Made by a program: the position numbers and the translations under genes. This document shows, in pieces, positions 18,909 through 27,881 of a DNA stretch of 64,000 nt; within the stretch, counting starts at the first letter, position 1, and each line of letters opens with the position of its first letter. The stretch lies in contig CALOBN010000003.1 of the NCBI GenBank assembly GCA_942491555.1, positions 186,001 to 250,000 of the forward strand. Reading direction: 5' to 3'. Origin of the DNA: Marinihelvus sp942491555 (lineage in GTDB: Bacteria > Pseudomonadota > Gammaproteobacteria > Xanthomonadales > SZUA-36). Below the pieces are notes generated by a model. The model made no database searches, was not told where the DNA came from, and saw only the letters and a list, made by a program, of their open reading frames with translations.

Positions 18909-19841
18909 CTAGCGGCTATTCAGGAATTCATTCAGTTCATCCGGCAAGGGGCAGGAAAAGTGCATTGATTCACCGTCAGTACCTTCCAGCTCCAGCGCAT
19001 GCGCGTGTAAAAACAGGCGCTCCAATCCGCGGCGCTGCCAGCGGGCAAGTGATGCCTCAGACAGGTAGCGGGCATCACCGGCGATGGGGGCCTCGAGAAA
19101 TACCGCATGCGCACGAATCTGATGGGTCCGGCCTGTGATCGGTATCGCCTCGACAAAGGTCGCATCACCATAGTGTTCGATGCGCCGGAAGGTGGTCTGG
19201 GAAGGCTTGCCATCAGGATCGACAACTGAGAAATGCTCTCCGGCAATTTCCTGCTTAAGCAATGGTTCGTCCACGGTCCAGATATCACCCGGCAAACGTC
19301 CGTCCAGCAGCGCAAGGTACTTTTTACTGGTCTCGCGGCGCGCAAATTTCGCCTGCAGGTCGCGCAAGGCAGTGCCGTTCTTGGCCACCAGGAGCACACC
19401 GCTGGTATCCCGGTCCAGCCGGTGCACCAGGTCCATGCCCGGCTCATCGCGTGACTGGCGCAGGGCCTCGATCAAGCCCCACTGCAAGCCGCTGCCGCCG
19501 TGCACGGCAATGCCCGAGGGTTTATTGCAAACGAGCAAGTCGCCATCTTCATAAATGATGCAGGCCTCGATCTGGTCGATCACCGGCCTGGGCACGCGCG
19601 CCTTTTCCTTATGCTCCACTTTCACCGGCGGGATACGAATCTCATCACCGGAATGAAGCTTCTGGAAAGGCTTGGCGCGCTTTCCATTAACACGCACTTG
19701 CCCGGTACGGACAATTTTGTACACAGCACTGCGCGGCAAACCGGGCAACTGCGCCATGAGGAAGTTATCCAGCCGCTGGCCATCGCGGTCTTTCGACACG
19801 CGGACCTTGTGTACACCAGTTTTTTCAGACCTTGAAGTCAA
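18909..19841 (-). CDS. rluC: 23S rRNA pseudouridine synthase RluC
   Basis: A 310-residue RluC/RluA-family enzyme that makes pseudouridines 955, 2504 and 2580 in 23S rRNA (E. coli numbering). N-terminal S4 domain (QRLDNFLMAQLPGLPRSAVY), catalytic motif HRLDRDTSGVLLVAK with the nucleophilic Asp, and the NKPSGIAVHGGSG and TGRTHQIRAHA signatures. The apparent start is TTG at 19841; a stop lies four codons upstream in frame and no ATG fits. It is divergent from rne, as in many gammaproteobacteria. Confidence 0.95.
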   Translation of the reverse strand: MTSRSEKTGVHKVRVSKDRDGQRLDNFLMAQLPGLPRSAVYKIVRTGQVRVNGKRAKPFQKLHSGDEIRIPPVKVEHKEKARVPRPVIDQIEACIIYEDGDLLVCNKPSGIAVHGGSGLQWGLIEALRQSRDEPGMDLVHRLDRDTSGVLLVAKNGTALRDLQAKFARRETSKKYLALLDGRLPGDIWTVDEPLLKQEIAGEHFSVVDPDGKPSQTTFRRIEHYGDATFVEAIPITGRTHQIRAHAVFLEAPIAGDARYLSEASLARWQRRGLERLFLHAHALELEGTDGESMHFSCPLPDELNEFLNSR

Positions 19842-19853
19842 TTGGGCAACTCA

Positions 19854-19882
19854 TTGATTGATGGGAAGAACGCTGATATGCT
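19854..19882 (+). promoter_or_regulatory. candidate sigma-70 promoter of rne
   Basis: TTGATT at 19854-19859 and TATGCT at 19877-19882 are separated by 17 bases. They face rne and lie in the rluC-rne divergent gap. If used, transcription would start near 19889 and leave a leader of about 450 nt, comparable with the long (361 nt) rne leader of E. coli. Prediction from sequence only. Confidence 0.5.
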
Positions 19883-19888
19883 CACGCG

Positions 19889-20340
19889 CCATGGAGCACG
19901 GATGCGCTGGTCTTTTCACCAGCACTCTCAAACCCGCGACTCCCCGGCTGTCGCATCTTATCTGAACCGACGACAACTTGCCTGCCGGGAAGCCACTGGC
20001 TTGCCTCCACTGCCCGACTGCATGTCACGCCACTCCGGACATTTACATACCGGTGTTGCCAAAATGCCAGCCGGGCCACTAACGATTATCAGGGCGCTGC
20101 CGGCGCGTGTGCCAACTGCAACGCCCAGGACGACCCGGATTGGTTCCGGGTCATGTAAAGAACAATGCGTTTCATGCCGTGGGCCTGAAACCTGACCGGA
20201 CCAAAATGTCTGGTCAAACAACTTACGAGGCAACACCGGTTGGGCTCATTGAGCACGCCGGGTGCAAAACCCCAGTGACGCGAGAGCCGCGCCGGGGAAG
20301 CAACCGTGGCACACAAGCCGGGTTGCCTGAGGAATTTATA
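19889..20340 (+). promoter_or_regulatory. long structured 5' leader of rne
   Basis: No convincing gene lies in the 499 bases between rluC and rne. The stretch before the start codon is rich in stem-loops. The clearest is a perfect 8-bp hairpin, GACCCGGA (20132-20139) with TCCGGGTC (20145-20152) and a 5-base loop. GC-rich inverted segments follow between 20225 and 20325. In E. coli the rne leader lets RNase E bind and degrade its own mRNA. The same feedback is a reasonable inference here. Alignment to E. coli hp2/hp3 was not possible by eye. Confidence 0.55.
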
Positions 20341-23205
20341 ATGAAAAGAATGCTGATCAACGCGACTCAGCCTGAAGAGTTGCGTGTTGCCATCGCAGAT
20401 GGGCAGCAACTCATGGATCTTGATATTGAGGTCCCCTCCCAGGAACAGAAAAAGTCAAATATTTACAAGGCCAAAATCACCCGGGTCGAACCTTCCCTTG
20501 AAGCCTGTTTCGTGGAATTCGGTTCCACCCGGCATGGCTTCCTGCCGCTTAAAGAGATCTCGCGCGAATATTACCAGCAGAAATTCCGCAACCAGGACGG
20601 CAAAGTCTCAATCCGCGATGCCGTAAAAGAAGGTCAGGAAATCATTATCCAGGTCGAGAAGGAAGAGCGCGGCAACAAAGGCGCTGCGCTGACCACCTTT
20701 ATCTCGCTGGCCGGACGCTATCTGGTCCTGATGCCGAATAACCCGTCTGCCGGTGGCGTTTCGCGACGCATTACCGGCGATGACCGTCAACACCTGCGTG
20801 AACAGCTTGACCAGGTCACGGCCCCGGAAGATGTCGGCATCATCGTGCGTACCGCCGGTGTAGGCCGCGAGGCCGAAGAACTGCAGTGGGACCTGGATTA
20901 CCTGGTCCAGTTGTGGGATTCAATCACCAAGGCAGCTGCAGAGCGCAAGGCACCGTTCCTGATCTTCCAGGAAAGTAACCTGTTCATCCGCGCCCTGCGC
21001 GATCATTTGCGCAATGACATCGGCGAGATCCTGGTCGATAACAAGGAAACCTTTGAGAAAGCCCAGGAGTTCATGCAGTCGGTCATGCCGCACAATCTGC
21101 GCAAGCTGAAGCTGTACGAAGACCAGGTGCCATTGTTCAGTCGTTATCAGATCGAAAGCCAGATCGAATCGGCGTTCGCGCGCACCGTTCATCTGCCCAG
21201 CGGCGGCTCCATCGTGTTTGATCCGACCGAAGCCCTCTTGTCCATTGACATTAACTCTGCCCGTGCCACGAAGGGCTCGGACATTGAAGACACCGCCTGC
21301 AATACCAACCTCGAGGCCGCAGAAGAAATTGCCCGGCAGTTGCGCCTGCGCGACCTGGGCGGGCTGATCGTGATCGATTTCATCGACATGATGTCACGTA
21401 AAAATCAGCGGGCCGTTGAAAACAAGCTGCGTGACGCGCTCAAGCTTGATAAGGCACGCGTCCAGACGGGCAAAATATCGCGCTTCGGGCTCCTGGAAAT
21501 GTCCCGCCAGCGCCTGCGTCCCTCGCTGGGCGAATCAAGCCAGATTATTTGCCCACGCTGCGACGCGCAGGGACATATCCGCAGTGTGGAGTCCCTTGCC
21601 CTGTCTATTCTGCGCCTCGCTGAAGAAGAGGCCATGAAGGAATTTACGGGCCAGGTGATTGTTCAGGCACCCACCAAGGTCGCCAACTTTTTGTTGAATG
21701 AAAAGCGTGGCGTTCTGAACGAGGTGGAACTGCGTCACAAAGTACCAATCGTGTTGCTCAGCAACGAGGCCATGGTGACACCCGCCTTTGAAATTCACCG
21801 TGTCCGGAAATCCGAAGTAACGGACGACCCAAGCTACTCGCGCGTTCAGAAACCCGAGGCTGAACTCGTTGCCAATGAGCTGACACAGAACCGCGCCCAG
21901 GCGCCGGTGGCAGCCGTTCAGGCCGTTGCACCGTCAAGCCCTGCCCCGGTTCGTCAGGCAACACCGTCAGAAGCCGACGTGGCGGCTGAAGCACAAGCTG
22001 TGACGAAAGAAGCGGGCTTCTTCTCGCGCCTTGGCAAAATGTTGTTCTCTGGTGGCGAGATAGCCAGCAGGGAAACAGTGACGCCCGCCGCAGCCCCCAA
22101 AACGGCCGTGGCGGCAAGACCAGGCGAACAAAACGACGATTTCGACAGCAACGCTGCCGGCCAGCGCAGAACCAGTAAGAAGAAAACCAGCCAGCGCAAA
22201 CCACAGCGCGATCGTAACCAGGCCGATGGCGCCAATACGCGCAGAACCAGTAAGCGCGGTGGCAAGAAGACCAGTAAAAAGGCCGCTGGTGAACAGGACA
22301 ACAAACAGGAACAGTCTGCCCAGCAGGGTAATCAGCAAAACCAGGTCAAACCCGAAGGCGAAAGCGGGGAGAAGAAGCCCCGTCGACGTCGTTCCCGCGG
22401 TGGACGCCGCCGTGGCGGCCGCAAGAATAACGCCAACCGCGAAAACCAGGCTGCAGGTTCTGATCAAGACCAGAACCAACAGGCTGATCAGGCTTCGGGT
22501 AATCAGTCTGATGTTCAGGCAAGCAAACCGGACAGTCAGGCAAATCCGCCGGAATCCGGCCAACAGCCGGCTACGGAACAGGCCAAGAAGAAACCGGCAG
22601 CAAGCAAGAAGGTGCCGGCACGAAAAGCCAGGACCGACGCCAAAGCCGCCGAAGCCAAAGCAGATGCCCAAGCAGATACCCGGGCCGATAGCAAAGGAAA
22701 CGACAGCGCCGGGCCCGCCGCAGATCCTGATAAATCCAGTCAGGCGAATGAAAAGCCGGCAGGCAACGTTAAAGCCGAATCAAAGGCTGAAGCAAAAGCC
22801 GCCAAAAAGTCTGAAAGCAAGCCGGCAGACACGACTGAGGCTGCACCAAAGGCAGATTCAAAGCCAGCGGCGAAAGCCAAGACCAAGTCCGAATCTGAAA
22901 GCGCTGATGCGCCCAAGAAGGCAGCCAAAAAGACGTCAAAGAGGACGGCGAAGAAAAGGTCCAAAAAGACCTCCGGTGAGCAGACCGGACCAGCGGCCTC
23001 AGGCGACACGAAAAGTCCGCAAAAATCAGACAGCGCAAGCGCTGGGAAACCTGTCTCAGAGCCGGCTTCCATCCCTACGGCAGCTGCGAAGCCCCCGGCC
23101 GGCACGGCGCCCGCGCCGGACACCGGGCCCAAGGCCAAACCCGTGGGTGACACCAAAGGCATTTATACGCTGACACCCGGTAACGATAAACCCCCGGCAG
23201 AGTAA
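20341..23205 (+). CDS. rne: ribonuclease E
   Basis: A 954-residue RNase E, the core endonuclease of mRNA decay and rRNA/tRNA processing. ATG at 20341 follows GAGGAA and starts MKRMLINATQPEE; upstream in-frame codons lie in the leader. S1 domain about residues 36-120. Catalytic Asp303 (SIDINSA) and Asp346 (VIDFIDM) and the zinc-link Cys404-x2-Cys407 (ICPRCDA) fall at the same numbers as in E. coli. After about residue 530 the protein becomes a long low-complexity scaffold: arginine-rich patches (KPRRRRSRGGRRRGGRK) and then Lys/Ala/Ser repeats like histone H1. I see no obvious RhlB, enolase or PNPase site. Confidence 0.97.
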   Translation: MKRMLINATQPEELRVAIADGQQLMDLDIEVPSQEQKKSNIYKAKITRVEPSLEACFVEFGSTRHGFLPLKEISREYYQQKFRNQDGKVSIRDAVKEGQEIIIQVEKEERGNKGAALTTFISLAGRYLVLMPNNPSAGGVSRRITGDDRQHLREQLDQVTAPEDVGIIVRTAGVGREAEELQWDLDYLVQLWDSITKAAAERKAPFLIFQESNLFIRALRDHLRNDIGEILVDNKETFEKAQEFMQSVMPHNLRKLKLYEDQVPLFSRYQIESQIESAFARTVHLPSGGSIVFDPTEALLSIDINSARATKGSDIEDTACNTNLEAAEEIARQLRLRDLGGLIVIDFIDMMSRKNQRAVENKLRDALKLDKARVQTGKISRFGLLEMSRQRLRPSLGESSQIICPRCDAQGHIRSVESLALSILRLAEEEAMKEFTGQVIVQAPTKVANFLLNEKRGVLNEVELRHKVPIVLLSNEAMVTPAFEIHRVRKSEVTDDPSYSRVQKPEAELVANELTQNRAQAPVAAVQAVAPSSPAPVRQATPSEADVAAEAQAVTKEAGFFSRLGKMLFSGGEIASRETVTPAAAPKTAVAARPGEQNDDFDSNAAGQRRTSKKKTSQRKPQRDRNQADGANTRRTSKRGGKKTSKKAAGEQDNKQEQSAQQGNQQNQVKPEGESGEKKPRRRRSRGGRRRGGRKNNANRENQAAGSDQDQNQQADQASGNQSDVQASKPDSQANPPESGQQPATEQAKKKPAASKKVPARKARTDAKAAEAKADAQADTRADSKGNDSAGPAADPDKSSQANEKPAGNVKAESKAEAKAAKKSESKPADTTEAAPKADSKPAAKAKTKSESESADAPKKAAKKTSKRTAKKRSKKTSGEQTGPAASGDTKSPQKSDSASAGKPVSEPASIPTAAAKPPAGTAPAPDTGPKAKPVGDTKGIYTLTPGNDKPPAE

Positions 23206-23242
23206 ACCGCCGGCGGGCGCGGCGTCGAAGCCGCAATGCCAT

Positions 23243-23272
23243 AAAAAAACCCCGCCAAGGCGGGGTTTTTTT
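23243..23272. terminator. bidirectional rho-independent terminator
   Basis: A perfect inverted repeat: seven A, CCCCGCC, a two-base loop, GGCGGGG and seven T. It lies between the convergent ends of rne and the GacA-like gene and can work on both strands. The same stem occurs beyond tRNA-Ser at 28264-28293. Confidence 0.92.
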
Positions 23273-23273
23273 G

Positions 23274-23918
23274 TCATGCCTGGCTGGCCTCCAGCAGTCC
23301 ATAACGCATCACCATGCGCAGCAGATCGACCTCGCTGCGGGTCCCTAACTTGTCGTAGATCCGATATTTGTAGGTCGCCACAGTCTTGGGGCTGAGACAC
23401 AACATCGAAGCGATATCAGGTACCCGCTTGCCTTCAGTGAGCTTGTGCATCACCTCCAGCTCGCGCGAAGATAACTCGTCAAACGGAGAGTCTGCCGTGC
23501 CTGGCAGTATGGACAGCGCCAATTGCTTGGCGGCCTCGCTGCCAATATAGCGATGACCGCTGTGCACGGTGGTAACAGCCTTAAGCAGTTCGGCCGAATC
23601 ACAATCCTTGGTCAGATAGCCGGCCGCGCCCGCATTGAGCAATCGTGTCGGGTATGGTGATTTTGCATGCGCCGCCAGAATGATGACGCGTGTTTTTCGG
23701 TGCAGCCGCTGCAGGCGGCCGGTCAGTTCAAAAGCTGATAATCGTGGCAGAGTGAGGTCCAGCAGTACGATATCCGGCGGAACGGTGCGGCAGAGTTGCA
23801 GCGCCTCCTCGCCATTTGCGGCTTCACTAATGGTTTTGATGGCCGGGCTGTCTTCGAGTATTCGGCGCAGACCTGCCCGGACGAGATCGTGGTCGTCCAC
23901 AATGAGAACATGGATCAT
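23274..23918 (-). CDS. UvrY/GacA-type response regulator (NarL family)
   Basis: A 214-residue regulator. Receiver domain residues 1-120 with the acidic pocket (VDDHD), phospho-acceptor Asp near residue 54 (IVLLDLTLPR) and conserved Lys (GYLTKD). LuxR-type helix-turn-helix at about 145-210 (LSSRELEVMHKLTEGKRV, LSPKTVATYKYRIYDKL). It tracks E. coli UvrY closely (SPF..LSxREL, LSPKTV..Y.YR, DxL..), more than other NarL-family members. GacA/UvrY activates csr/rsm small RNAs that titrate CsrA, whose gene is at 28499. The sensor kinase and the usual downstream uvrC are not adjacent. Confidence 0.85.
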   Translation of the reverse strand: MIHVLIVDDHDLVRAGLRRILEDSPAIKTISEAANGEEALQLCRTVPPDIVLLDLTLPRLSAFELTGRLQRLHRKTRVIILAAHAKSPYPTRLLNAGAAGYLTKDCDSAELLKAVTTVHSGHRYIGSEAAKQLALSILPGTADSPFDELSSRELEVMHKLTEGKRVPDIASMLCLSPKTVATYKYRIYDKLGTRSEVDLLRMVMRYGLLEASQA

Positions 23919-24152
23919 GATTTCTCCCCTTCATGCAATGATCCAAAAAAAGCAGTCCTTTCTGGGTCGCACTCCGAACCCCTTCGGCGCGCCCCGGCGA
24001 TTCAACCTCCTGTCTTGACCCTTGGTTGTGACCCATCTTTATCTTAGGCGCCAAGCAAGCACCCTGCACGGCAAGTCAGCCGGAATCGGTATAAACCGCG
24101 TAAATCGCATGCAAAATAACGCTGTTTTCCTACAAAAAAGCCCAGGCTGCCA

Positions 24153-24188
24153 ATAAAAAAGGCCCGGATGGCAGAACCACCCGGGCCT
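24153..24188 (-). terminator. rho-independent terminator of the S9 peptidase gene
   Basis: Read on the minus strand, AGGCCCGGGTGG pairs with CCATCCGGGCCT around a five-base loop, followed by a run of T. It lies 25 bases beyond the S9 peptidase stop codon. The remaining bases up to the GacA-like gene (23919-24152) hold its promoter region; no gene is seen there. Confidence 0.85.
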
Positions 24189-24212
24189 CGAATTTCTGCA
24201 AAGGGCCGTCAA

Positions 24213-26216
24213 TCAGGGGCCGGCCTGCTCCGCCTCACCTAAAAGGTACTCCTGAAAAAAGAGCATGGTGGCCTGCTGGTAGATATCACGGTTTTCCTTA
24301 CGCCGGTAACCATGGCCTTCGTTGAGTGCGTTCATGTACCAGACCTCCGAACCCTGTTCACGCAGCGCCTTAACGATCTGGTCCGCCTCGGTGACCGGCA
24401 CACGCGGATCATTCTCGCCCTGCACAACAAACATGGGAACAGTGATCTTGTCGACATTGTTCAAAGGACTGATTGCCTCGAGGTGGGCACGCATTGCGGA
24501 GTCACGCTCATCACCATATTCGGCACGGCGAAGATCGCGGCGATAGTCCTGCGTATTTTCCAGAAAGGTCACAAAGTTACTGATACCCACAACGTCGACC
24601 GCCGCTTTCAGACGGTCGCTGTAATGAACCGCGCTGGCCAACACCATGTAGCCCCCATAGCTGCCGCCGAACACGGCAACACGGTTCTCATCCAGATCCG
24701 CTTGAGTGGCAATCCAGTCCAGCAAGGCACCGATATCCTTAACTGAATCTTCTCTGTTAAAACCATTGTCTAAGCCCATGAAAGTCTTACCATATCCATC
24801 TGAGCCACGCACGTTTGGGCGAATGACCGTGGCACCCAGTTCATTGACCCATGCCTGGTAAGTGCTGCTGAAGTTCGGGCGAGATTGACTTTCCGGTCCA
24901 CCATGAATCTGGATGATGACGGGAAATGGCCCTTCACCCTCGGGCTTGTACACCCAGGCCGATATGGAATCGGGGCCACCCTGGCCGCTGTCGAAAGTCG
25001 GGAAAGACACCAGCTCGGGAACCACGAAGTTTTCAGTATCCAGCCCTCCAACCTCACTGTAGGTCCAGCGGGTGAGATCGCCATGATCCAGAAGATCGCC
25101 CTCGCTAAGCTCAAGTACAAAGCTGTCGCTTGGCGTTTGTGGCGTGTTCAACGTCATCCCAAGCCGGGTACCGTCCGGAGAAAATTCAAGTCCGCCGATC
25201 AGGCCGGTTGGCAGTCCTTCAACCGGAGCAAATTCCCGTGTTTCATAATCCATCAGGTACAGGCGGGAAAAGCCATTCTCATTAACCGTAAATGCCCCAC
25301 GACGCCGGTCATCGCTAACCGCGCCACCTTCGACATGCCAGGGAATATCGCCGGTAATGATCTGCGGTGTCGAACCCGGTTCAAGCGACTGCCAGGCCAA
25401 TTGCTGAAACTCACCACCCTGATCAGTAATGAAATAGAAGCCCGTCCCTTCCCGATCAAAACCAAACGGGAAATTTGAAGAAGGGTTCCCGGGATCGCCT
25501 GCCAGCAAACGGAGATCGCCGGATTCAAGGTCCAGAATATGAATACGTGAATCGGCATTGCCAACATAGTTGAGAATCAACAATTGCTGGTTGTCCGGCG
25601 AAAAATCGGCACCGGTCCAGTTGGTGCCATCCGGGGATTCAAGGATGACGCCGGCCGATTCAGGATTATCCACCTGCATCATCCAGACATCATTGGAAGA
25701 CCCATTACGGCGCGTCGACAGGTATGTGATCCATTCGCCGCTGCGGTCCCAGACCACTGCGCCATTGCGGGATTCGCCATCGGTAAGCATCAGCGCCTCA
25801 TCGTTGCCGTCCGGGTCCATCATGAACAGCTGTGAGAACTCGCTACCACCCGCATCCATGGAGAAGATCATTCTGGAGCCATTGGGTTGGCGGGAAACAC
25901 CACCGGGAGGCTCGTTAAAGAAGGTTATCTGGGTGCGGGTGCCGCCAGGTTGGGCGACATAGTGAATTTGCGACACGTCACCGAAACGCGTTGAGATATA
26001 GATACCCTCGCCATCCTCATCCCATTCCTGGAAACCGGCCGAACGCACGTTCAGGTAGCGGTTCAGGTCATTAACGATCTCCTGGGGTATCTCAGGAACC
26101 CCCTGCATCACAAGCTGGCCATTATTCGCGGTTCGCTGCTCAAAATCGGCCACTGCGGGCAATGGCAGGTTTAACACCAGCGCCGCGGAAAGCGCGCAAA
26201 GGGTAATTCTTTTCAT
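24213..26216 (-). CDS. secreted S9-family (prolyl oligopeptidase) peptidase
   Basis: A 667-residue serine peptidase with a signal peptide (MKRITLCALSAALVLNLPLPAVA), so periplasmic or secreted. Residues about 50-400 form a WD40-like/TolB-like beta-propeller (repeated SPDGT, DPDGND, GFDREG); residues 410-660 are the alpha/beta-hydrolase domain. Catalytic triad: Ser519 (GGSYGGYM), Asp603 (GENDPRVP) and His635 (NEGHGYRRK). The family includes dipeptidyl- and acylaminoacyl-peptidases that act on short peptides. Monocistronic, with its own terminator. Substrate unknown. Confidence 0.93.
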   Translation of the reverse strand: MKRITLCALSAALVLNLPLPAVADFEQRTANNGQLVMQGVPEIPQEIVNDLNRYLNVRSAGFQEWDEDGEGIYISTRFGDVSQIHYVAQPGGTRTQITFFNEPPGGVSRQPNGSRMIFSMDAGGSEFSQLFMMDPDGNDEALMLTDGESRNGAVVWDRSGEWITYLSTRRNGSSNDVWMMQVDNPESAGVILESPDGTNWTGADFSPDNQQLLILNYVGNADSRIHILDLESGDLRLLAGDPGNPSSNFPFGFDREGTGFYFITDQGGEFQQLAWQSLEPGSTPQIITGDIPWHVEGGAVSDDRRRGAFTVNENGFSRLYLMDYETREFAPVEGLPTGLIGGLEFSPDGTRLGMTLNTPQTPSDSFVLELSEGDLLDHGDLTRWTYSEVGGLDTENFVVPELVSFPTFDSGQGGPDSISAWVYKPEGEGPFPVIIQIHGGPESQSRPNFSSTYQAWVNELGATVIRPNVRGSDGYGKTFMGLDNGFNREDSVKDIGALLDWIATQADLDENRVAVFGGSYGGYMVLASAVHYSDRLKAAVDVVGISNFVTFLENTQDYRRDLRRAEYGDERDSAMRAHLEAISPLNNVDKITVPMFVVQGENDPRVPVTEADQIVKALREQGSEVWYMNALNEGHGYRRKENRDIYQQATMLFFQEYLLGEAEQAGP

Positions 26217-26333
26217 TTCTCACTCCAGAGTCAGGGGAAAGTAGCATATCGCAAGCCATCAAAAATTATCGTCAAGCATGAAGTCATAGGTTCCGCGGGC
26301 TGCGAAATAATGTATGAAATAGGTTTTAACTAT

Positions 26334-26362
26334 TTGTCAAAGCACGATAAATAGCTTATAAA
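26334..26362 (+). promoter_or_regulatory. strong candidate sigma-70 promoter
   Basis: TTGTCA (26334-26339), 17-base spacer, TATAAA (26357-26362), pointing at the small gene at 26374. Transcription would start near 26369, between the AAGGAAG ribosome-binding site and the first ATG. So this promoter fits better with the later ATG at 26398, which has its own GAGG 9 bases upstream. Confidence 0.6.
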
Positions 26363-26373
26363 GGAAGCCTTGC

Positions 26374-26655
26374 ATGGAAGCAATGAGGTATCCACGGATG
26401 GAGAACCTGATTAATGCCGCGTCTGATCGACGCCGCCTGTTTCGAACTGGAGAGCCTTCTCCGGGCCCTGTTAACCCCATCGTATTTGGCTACGGTCGAC
26501 CGCGCCGCCGGCGGATGCACTGGATTATTGCCTTTGTGCTGGTGGCCGGAATGGGAGCAATCAGCCTGGCAGGCCGGTTTCTTGAGCCCGAGAACACGCA
26601 ACCCCGGATGGAGGCGGTAACGGGTGATACCAGGGACTTGTTACGCGGTCCGTGA
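26374..26655 (+). CDS. small single-pass membrane protein, unknown
   Basis: Up to 93 residues; I do not recognise it. ATG at 26374 follows AAGGAAG at good spacing, but the strong promoter just upstream favours the in-frame ATG at 26398 (85 residues). One transmembrane helix (MHWIIAFVLVAGMGAISLAG) follows an arginine-rich patch (GRPRRRR), predicting an N-in orientation. The C-terminus is short and polar. It diverges from the S9 peptidase and converges on the exported-protein gene at 26713. A GC-rich hairpin (TGCCGCG/CGCGGCA, about 26660-26680) follows the stop. Confidence 0.6.
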   Translation: MEAMRYPRMENLINAASDRRRLFRTGEPSPGPVNPIVFGYGRPRRRRMHWIIAFVLVAGMGAISLAGRFLEPENTQPRMEAVTGDTRDLLRGP

Positions 26656-26712
26656 AGGCTTGCCGCGTCCTTCGCGGCACAGTAATCCCCGGGTAAAACC
26701 TGCCCTGCCCGC

Positions 26713-27756
26713 CTAATTGCTGATGCCGGACCTGGTCTGAGCATCCATACAGTTATATCCCATCGTTTCCAGCTTGGAAATCCGCTTCAGCTCAATAATT
26801 CCGGAACCCAGACCCAAGGCCTCCAGCACATAGCTCATATCCAGAGTGGCGCAGTTCCTGGCTGATATGATCGCCGAACCGGCTGAGGTCCTTGCTGCGG
26901 TCCTGTCGCCAAGGAATGATCCGTCGGTTACCCACAACAACTCCAGCTCGACCTCCGTATCCCCGTGAGCGAAATTGGTATTGCCAACCAGCCATACATT
27001 GTTGCCCTCGGCGTCGAAGGTATACCAGGAAAAGAAAATAACACCTTCGGTAAAGTTGCCTTCCAGTTCAGAAAATGAGATCACAAACCCCTGATCGCTG
27101 GCCCCGTCTGACACCCACACACCAGAATGCCGGCCGTTGAGCGGCATCGAGTCGGGCTGTAGCTCATCGGTGTAATCAGAAACATCAATAACGAAGTCAG
27201 GGGCCACACGCTGAGCGATCTCGAGCTCGAAGCCGTCGTTAAAGTCGTCCGGAAACAGATCATCCCAGAATTCAAAGTCTGCCTGGAAAGGTGTAACGCT
27301 ATCCAGGTAGAACGTCTGCCTGCCGAGAGACTCAAAAATCAGGGTCCCGGTCGCATCCGCCTGGTTGGTATTTGGATCGCGCGTTGGCCGCAGCCGGCCT
27401 ACCTTGTTGTCATTAACCAAATAAAACGTCGGTATGCGTGCCTGGTCATTCTGGCCATTGTCAGATTCAACAACCTCCAGCGTAAGCACAAGAACACTTC
27501 GATTGGCATCGGCACAACCAATGCGAAAAAGCTCAAGAAACACGGGAACGGTGGCCTCTCCAACAGAGTCCGCATCCAGCACCCCACTGACGATAAGCTC
27601 CTGCCCGCCCGTGCTCAACACGATTTCTTCTAGGTTTGTGGCGCAACCTGGCGGATAAAGCGTAAAGGGATTTTCATTGAAGTTATCCCAGCTTGCCTGG
27701 ACATTGACGGCACTGATCAGCAGGAATACTGAAAGGTAGAAGCGGTAACTCGACAT
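26713..27756 (-). CDS. exported hypothetical protein with WYTFD-type repeat domain
   Basis: 347 residues from ATG 27756, chosen because GAGGAAG lies upstream and a signal peptide follows (MSSYRFYLSVFLLISAVNVQA). The open frame runs to 27903. The mature part is acidic and beta-rich. The second half has a segment GVWVSDGASDQGFVISF...WYTFDAEGNNVWLVGN that recalls a domain seen in exported proteins of Xanthomonadales-like genomes (G-x-W...WYTYD..G...W..G), whose function I do not know. Cys pairs in both halves suggest disulfides. No partner gene is evident. Confidence 0.75.
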   Translation of the reverse strand: MSSYRFYLSVFLLISAVNVQASWDNFNENPFTLYPPGCATNLEEIVLSTGGQELIVSGVLDADSVGEATVPVFLELFRIGCADANRSVLVLTLEVVESDNGQNDQARIPTFYLVNDNKVGRLRPTRDPNTNQADATGTLIFESLGRQTFYLDSVTPFQADFEFWDDLFPDDFNDGFELEIAQRVAPDFVIDVSDYTDELQPDSMPLNGRHSGVWVSDGASDQGFVISFSELEGNFTEGVIFFSWYTFDAEGNNVWLVGNTNFAHGDTEVELELLWVTDGSFLGDRTAARTSAGSAIISARNCATLDMSYVLEALGLGSGIIELKRISKLETMGYNCMDAQTRSGISN

Positions 27757-27881
27757 CAGGGACTTCCTCGGCAAAAAGATTCGGCTGTACTGGCCATAAA
27801 GCATCAGCATAGCAGGGAGATACTGTTCGACATTAAGCGGCGATTTGGGTTCCACAGCGGTTAAACCCGGGAAAGGCAATG

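Noticed and set aside
21967..23173. Long frames on both strands in the 3' half of rne
   Set aside because: They arise from the low-complexity Lys/Ala/Arg coding repeats; the hydrophobic minus-strand product is a mirror of that bias, not a membrane protein gene.
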